From positions 328,259 through 392,258 of the forward strand of contig CM059624.1 in assembly GCA_030435675.1 (NCBI GenBank): a stretch of DNA of 64,000 nt, in the 5' to 3' direction. Both the position numbers and the translations under genes were made by a program. Shown piece after piece: positions 58,892-64,000 of the stretch. This DNA comes from Steinernema hermaphroditum (lineage: Eukaryota; Nematoda; Chromadorea; Rhabditida; Steinernematidae). Under the pieces are notes generated by a model that did no database searches, was not told the origin of the DNA, and saw nothing but the letters and a program-made list of their open reading frames with translations. Position 1 is the first letter of the stretch, and each line of letters starts with the position of its first letter.

Positions 58892-61800
58892 AGATAGTCC
58901 ATAGTAATCCCAACGGGAATAGGCGCGTTCGATCAGGCTCGTGAAGTTCTACAAGATCCAATCATAAAAATGATATGGTACTTTGGAGCAGGAGGGTCAG
59001 ATGCAGAGCTCTTGGTGTGAGCAAGGGCCCTGCTGTCTCGAATTGAAAGTTTTGCAGGAAACTAAGATAGTCCATAGTAATCCCAACGGGAATAGGCGCG
59101 TTCGATCAGGCTCGTGAAGTTCTACAAGATCCAATCATAAAAATGATATGGTACTTTGGAGCAGGAGGGTCAGATGCAGAGCTCTTGGTGTGAGCAAGGG
59201 TCCTGCTGTCTCGAATTGAAAGTTTTGCAGGAAACTAAGATAGTCCACAGTAAATCCAACGAGAGTAGGCGCGTTCGATCAGGCTCGTGCAGTTCTACAA
59301 GATCCGGTCATAAAAATGCTATGGTACTTTGGAGCAGGAGGGTCAGATGCAGAGCTCTTGGTGTGAGCAAGGGCCCTGCTGTCTCGAATTGAAAGTTTTG
59401 CAGGAAACTAAGATAGTCCACAGTAAATCCAACGAGAGTAGGCGCGTTCGATCAGGCTCGTGCAGTTCTACAAGATCCAATCATAAAAATGCTATGGTAC
59501 TTTGGAGCAGGAGGGTCAGATGCAGAGCTCTTGGTGTGAGCAAGGGCCCTGCTGTCTCGAGTTGAAAGTTTTGCAGGAAACTAAGATAGTCCACAGTAAT
59601 CCCAACGGGAATAGGCGCGTTCGATCAGGCTCGTGCAGTTCTACAAGATAGAATCATAAAAATGCTATGGTACTTTGGAGCAGGAGGGTCAGATGCAGAG
59701 CTCTTGGTGTGAGCAAGGGCCCTGCTGTCTCGAATTGAAAGTTTTGCAGGAAACTAAGATAGTCCACAGTAATCCCAACGGGAATAGGCGCGTTCGATCA
59801 GGCTCGTGCAGTTCTACAAGACAGAATCATAAAAATGCTATGGTACTTTGGAGCAGGAGGGTCAGATGCAGAACTCTTTGTATGAACAAGGCCCTATCTG
59901 TCTCGAATTGAAAGTTTTGCAGGAAACTAAGATAGTCCACAGTAATCCCAACGGGAATAGGCGCGTTCGATCAGGCTCGTGCAGTTCTACAAGATCCAAT
60001 CATAAAAATGCTATGGTACTTTGGAGCAGGAGGGTCAGATGCAGAGCTCTTGGTGTGAGCAAGGGCCCTGCTGTCTCGAATTGAAAGTTTTGCAGGAAAC
60101 TAAGATAGTCCACAGTAAATCCAACGAGAGTAGGCGCGTTCGATCAGGCTCGTGCAGTTCTACAAGATCCAATCATAAAAATGCTATGGTACTTTGGAGC
60201 AGGAGGGTCAGATGCAGAACTCTTTGTATGAACAAGGCCCTATCTGTCTCGAATTGAAAGTTTTGCAGGAAACTAAGATAGTCCACAGTAATCCCAACGG
60301 GAATAGGCGCGTTCGATCAGGCTCGTGCAGTTCTACAAGATAGAATCATAAAAATGCTATGGTACTTTGGAGCAGGAGGGTCAGATGCAGAGCTCTTGGT
60401 GTGAGCAAGGGCCCTGCTGTCTCGAATTGAAAGTTTTGCAGGAAACTAAGATAGTCCATAGTAATCCCAACGGGAATAGGCGCGTTCGATCAGGCTCGTG
60501 CAGTTCTACAAGATCCAATCATAAAAATGCTATGGTACTTTGGAGCAGGAGGGTCAGATGCAGAGCTCTTGGTGTGAGCAAGGGCCCTGCTGTCTCGAAT
60601 TGAAAGTTTTGCAGGAAACTAAGATAGTCCACAGTAAATCCAACGAGAGTAGGCGCGTTCGATCAGGCTCGTGCAGTTCTACAAGATCCAATCATAAAAA
60701 TGCTATGGTACTTTGGAGCAGGAGGGTCAGATGCAGAGCTCTTGGTGTGAGCAAGGGCCCTGCTGTCTCGAATTGAAAGTTTTGCAGGAAACTAAGATAG
60801 TCCACAGTAATCCCAACGGGAATAGGCGCGTTCGATCAGGCTCGTGCAGTTCTACAAGATCCAATCATAAAAATGCTATGGTACTTTGGAGCAGGAGGGT
60901 CAGATGCAGAGCTCTTTGTGTGAGCAAGGGCCCTATCTGTCTCGAATTGAAAGTTTTGCAGGAAACTAAGATAGTCCACAGTAATCCCAACGGGAATAGG
61001 CGCGTTCGATCAGGCTCGTGCAGTTCTACAAGATCCAATCATAAAAATGCTATGGTACTTTGGAGCAGGAGGGTCAGATGCAGAGCTCTTGGTGTGAGCA
61101 AGGGCCCTGCTGTCTCGAATTGAAAGTTTTGCAGGAAACTAAGATAGTCCACAGTAAATCCAACGAGAGTAGGCGCGTTCGATCAGGCTCGTGCAGTTCT
61201 ACAAGATCCAATCATAAAAATGCTATGGTACTTTGGAGCAGGAGGGTCAGATGCAGAGCTCTTGGTGTGAGCAAGGGCCCTGTCTGTCTCGAATTGAAAG
61301 TTTTGCAGGAAACTAAGATAGTCCACAGTAAATCCAACGAGAGTAGGCGCGTTCGATCAGGCTCGTGCAGTTCTACAAGATCCAATCATAAAAATGCTAT
61401 GGTACTTTGGAGCAGGAGGGTCAGATGCAGAGCTCTTGGTGTGAGCAAGGGCCCTGCTGTCTCGAATTGAAAGTTTTGCAGGAAACTAAGATAGTCCACA
61501 GTAAATCCAACGAGAGTAGGCGCGTTCGATCAGGCTCGTGCAGTTCTACAAGATCCAATCATAAAAATGCTATGGTACTTTGGAGCAGGAGGGTCAGATG
61601 CAGAGCTCTTGGTGTGAGCAAGGGCCCTGTCTGTCTCGAATTGAAAGTTTTGCAGGAAACTAAGATAGTCCACAGTAATCCCAACGGGAATAGGCGCGTT
61701 CGATCAGGCTCGTGCAGTTCTACAAGATCCAATCATAAAAATGCTATGGTACTTTGGAGCAGGAGGGTCAGATGCAGAGCTCTTGGTGTGAGCAAGGGCC

Positions 61801-64000
61801 CTGCTGTCTCGAATTGAAAGTTTTGCAGGAAACTAAGATAGTCCACAGTAAATCCAACGAGAGTAGGCGCGTTCGATCAGGCTCGTGCAGTTCTACAAGA
61901 TCCAATCATAAAAATGCTATGGTACTTTGGAGCAGGAGGGTCAGATGCAGAGCTCTTGGTGTGAGCAAGGGCCCTGCTGTCTCGAATTGAAAGTTTTGCA
62001 GGAAACTAAGATAGTCCACAGTAAATCCAACGAGAGTAGGCGCGTTCGATCAGGCTCGTGCAGTTCTACAAGATCCAATCATAAAAATGCTATGGTACTT
62101 TGGAGCAGGAGGGTCAGATGCAGAGCTCTTGGTGTGAGCAAGGGCCCTGCTGTCTCGAATTGAAAGTTTTGCAGGAAACTAAGATAGTCCACAGTAAACC
62201 CAACGGGAGTAGGCGCGTTCGATCAGGCTCGTGCAGTTCTACAAGATCCAATCATAAAAATGCTATGGTACTTTGGAGCAGGAGGGTCAGATGCAGAGCT
62301 CTTGGTGTGAGCAAGGGCCCTGCTGTCTCGAATTGAAAGTTTTGCAGGAAACTAAGATAGTCCACAGTAAACCCAACGAGAGTAGGCGCGTTCGATCAGG
62401 CTCGTGCAGTTCTACAAGACAGAATCATAAAAATGCTATGGTACTTTGGAGCAGGAGGGTCAGATGCAGAACTCTTTGTATGAACAAGGGCCCTATCTGT
62501 CTCGAATTGAAAGTTTTGCAGGAAACTAAGATAGTCCACAGTAAACCCAACGAGAGTAGGCGCGTTCGATCAGGCTCGTGCAGTTCTACAAGATCGAATC
62601 ATAAAAATGCTATGGTACTTTGGAGCAGGAGGGTCAGATGCAGAGCTCTTGGTGTGAGCAAGGGCCCTGTCTGTCTCGAATTGAAAGTTTTGCAGGAAAC
62701 TAAGATAGTCCACAGTAATCCCAACGGGAGTAGGCGCGTTCGATCAGGCTCGTGCAGTTCTACAAGATCCAATCATAAAAATGCTATGGTACTTTGGAGC
62801 AGGAGGGTCAGATGCAGAACTCTTTGTATGAACAAGGGCCCTATCTGTCTCGAATTGAAAGTTTTGCAGGAAACTAAGATAGTCCACAGTAAATCCAACG
62901 AGAGTAGGCGCGTTCGATCAGGCTCGTGCAGTTCTACAAGATCCAATCATAAAAATGCTATGGTACTTTGGAGCAGGAGGGTCAGATGCAGAGCTCTTGG
63001 TGTGAGCAAGGGCCCTGCTGTCTCGAATTGAAAGTTTTGCAGGAAACTAAGATAGTCCACAGTAAACCCAACGAGAGTAGGCGCGTTCGATCAGGCTCGT
63101 GCAGTTCTACAAGATCCAATCATAAAAATGCTATGGTACTTTGGAGCAGGAGGGTCAGATGCAGAGCTCTTGGTGTGAGCAAGGGCCCTGCTGTCTCGAA
63201 TTGAAAGTTTTGCAGGAAACTAAGATAGTCCACAGTAAATCCAACGAGAGTAGGCGCGTTCGATCAGGCTCGTGCAGTTCTACAAGATCCAATCATAAAA
63301 ATGCTATGGTACTTTGGAGCAGGAGGGTCAGATGCAGAGCTCTTGGTGTGAGCAAGGGCCCTGCTGTCTCGAATTGAAAGTTTTGCAGGAAACTAAGATA
63401 GTCCACAGTAAATCCAACGAGAGTAGGCGCGTTCGATCAGGCTCGTGCAGTTCTACAAGATCCAATCATAAAAATGCTATGGTACTTTGGAGCAGGAGGG
63501 TCAGATGCAGAGCTCTTGGTGTGAGCAAGGGCCCTGCTGTCTCGAATTGAAAGTTTTGCAGGAAACTAAGATAGTCCACAGTAAATCCAACGAGAGTAGG
63601 CGCGTTCGATCAGGCTCGTGCAGTTCTACAAGATCCAATCATAAAAATGCTATGGTACTTTGGAGCAGGAGGGTCAGATGCAGAGCTCTTTGTGTGAACA
63701 AGGGCCCTATCTGTCTCGAATTGAAAGTTTTGCAGGAAACTAAGATAGTCCACAGTAAATCCAACGAGAGTAGGCGCGTTCGATCAGGCTCGTGCAGTTC
63801 TACAAGATCCAATCATAAAAATGCTATGGTACTTTGGAGCAGGAGGGTCAGATGCAGAGCTCTTGGTGTGAGCAAGGGCCCTGTCTGTCTCGAATTGAAA
63901 GTTTTGCAGGAAACTAAGATAGTCCACAGTAAATCCAACGAGAGTAGGCGCGTTCGATCAGGCTCGTGCAGTTCTACAAGATCCAATCATAAAAATGCTA
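58892..64000 (+). repeat. 173-bp satellite array, segment D
   Basis: The same satellite continues in phase after the mariner, about 29 copies, and runs off the window. The first two units carry the rare changes GTCCATAG and CTCGTGAAG in place of GTCCACAG and CTCGTGCAG. The last 4 kb is quite homogeneous, mostly CAGTAAATCC units with CAGTAATCCC units interspersed. Confidence 0.97.

Noticed and set aside
86..63550. Hundreds of 60-313 aa ORFs in the satellite as genes or a repeat-protein family
   Set aside because: They all derive from the same monomer, start and stop at fixed monomer positions, overlap each other in two frames and are broken by the 173-bp period. Frame continuity depends only on whether units are 173 or 174 bp.

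Overview
The window is eukaryotic, almost certainly animal, repetitive DNA. About 60 of the 64 kb is one tandem satellite array with a monomer of about 173 bp (174 bp and 161-166 bp variants), all in the same orientation. It totals roughly 345 copies by length division. No host single-copy gene, rRNA, CRISPR array or prokaryotic feature was found. The many small ORFs read across the array come from the monomer itself: 174 is a multiple of 3, so runs of 174-bp monomers stay open.

Layout: satellite 1-23995; a Tc5-like DNA transposon 23999-26376 flanked by TAA duplications; satellite 26380-43990; a 500-N assembly gap 43991-44490; satellite 44491-57589; a maT-type (DD37D) mariner-family transposon 57592-58889 flanked by TA; satellite 58892-64000. 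The flanks of the gap (about 42.7-48.8 kb) and short patches near 3.5-4.6 kb and 18.4-18.5 kb carry many small indels and look poorly resolved or diverged. An A55 tract lies at 42940-42994.

The Tc5-like element is the most informative part. It has 304-bp terminal inverted repeats that differ at one base. Its transposase gene reads as an intact 507-residue protein if four very short GT-AG introns (40, 51, 45 and 35 bp) are removed. The protein has a CENP-B/Tc5-type helix-turn-helix, a D-D-D catalytic core and a C-terminal Cys/His cluster. Each inverted repeat also carries a tRNA-like segment with A- and B-box motifs followed by a T6 run, an arrangement I do not recall for this family. The mariner encodes a 338-residue transposase on the minus strand broken by one frameshift in a 4-base homopolymer.

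Both transposons sit at the same monomer position, the CTAAG at the monomer junction. This matches the CTNAG target (TNA duplication) known for Caenorhabditis Tc4/Tc5. The tiny introns and the Tc5 and maT families make a nematode plausible but do not prove it. The satellite carries an 8-of-9 match to the CENP-B box core in many monomers, so a centromeric or heterochromatic role is possible but unproven.
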